64,000 bases of DNA from Methyloversatilis universalis (GTDB taxonomy: Bacteria > Pseudomonadota > Gammaproteobacteria > Methylococcales > Methylococcaceae): contig DYIL01000009.1 in the NCBI GenBank assembly GCA_020723665.1, positions 21,345 to 85,344 on the forward strand, written 5' to 3'. A model generated the notes under the pieces. It was not told the DNA's origin. It worked only from the letters and a program-made list of their open reading frames with translations, and did no database searches. Positions 63,959-64,000 of the stretch are shown here, piece after piece. How positions within the stretch are numbered: position 1 is the stretch's first letter; every line of letters starts with the position of its first letter. A program made the position numbers and the translations under genes.

Positions 63959-64000
63959 CTAGTTTTCGTTTTGGAGAGCTGCCGAAGGATGAGGGCAATC
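63959..64000 (-). CDS. Possible 3' end of a second secreted protein (partial)
   Basis: The last 14 codons before the window edge read in frame to a TAG and end with LQNEN. The neighbouring gene ends with GVEEN, and both stops lie in the same CCCTAGTTTTC context on the plus strand. This suggests a tandem paralogue whose body is outside the window. It is too short to be sure. Confidence 0.25.
   Translation of the reverse strand, partial: DCPHPSAALQNEN

Overview
The window (about 64 kb, GC-rich) looks like the chromosome of a gammaproteobacterial methylotroph, most likely a Methylococcaceae-type methanotroph. The evidence is two tandem genes of the methylene-tetrahydromethanopterin dehydrogenase (MtdB) family, the PEP-CTERM-associated prsK/prsR/prsT module with a TviB-type sugar dehydrogenase, glycogen genes, and ordinary gammaproteobacterial housekeeping genes (bamA, phoU, rlmM, rapA, argA). 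I see no rRNA, tRNA, CRISPR array or transposase. The species assignment is inference.

Layout. 1-8 kb (minus strand): bamA (3' end cut by the window edge), phoU, rlmM-galE, mobB, a UDP-sugar 4-epimerase and tviB. 8.7-17.3 kb (plus strand): exopolysaccharide sugar transferase, PrsK histidine kinase, PrsR sigma-54 regulator, PrsT TPR lipoprotein and an SH3-domain membrane protein. 18-27 kb: argE-argA on plus, then on minus mtdB, an mtdB paralogue, a GH13 amylase and glgA with a 246-residue extension. 27-34.3 kb: an iron-uptake island with Fur-box-like sites, two TonB receptors, a PepSY protein, a two-domain multicopper oxidase, and a wreck of siderophore-biosynthesis genes fused by deletion. 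34-40 kb: rapA and a membrane-anchored Ser/Thr-kinase-like protein whose catalytic loop has lost its key residues.

40.5-52.3 kb holds the most interesting system. It is a compact peptide natural-product (RiPP) locus: ECF sigma factor (FecI-like), FecR anti-sigma factor, a TonB receptor with an N-terminal STN signalling domain, a 36-codon Cys/Pro-rich candidate precursor, a radical SAM/SPASM maturase (carrying a -1 frame change), a seven-bladed propeller fused to a heme c domain, an ABC ATPase and permease overlapping the genes before them, and a second TonB receptor. The inferred logic is a peptide modified by the SPASM enzyme, exported by the ABC pair, recaptured through TonB receptors, and sensed by STN-FecR-FecI to switch on its own locus. 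The receptor and the precursor share a promoter-like motif at the same distance from their start codons. I do not recognise this gene combination as a named pathway.

52.7-64 kb is an accessory tail of regulators, acetyltransferases, methyltransferases, an SDR and secreted proteins. Several genes here, and some further upstream, carry single-base frame changes, in-frame amber codons or truncations. Either the region is decaying or the assembly has indel errors; the sequence alone does not decide which.
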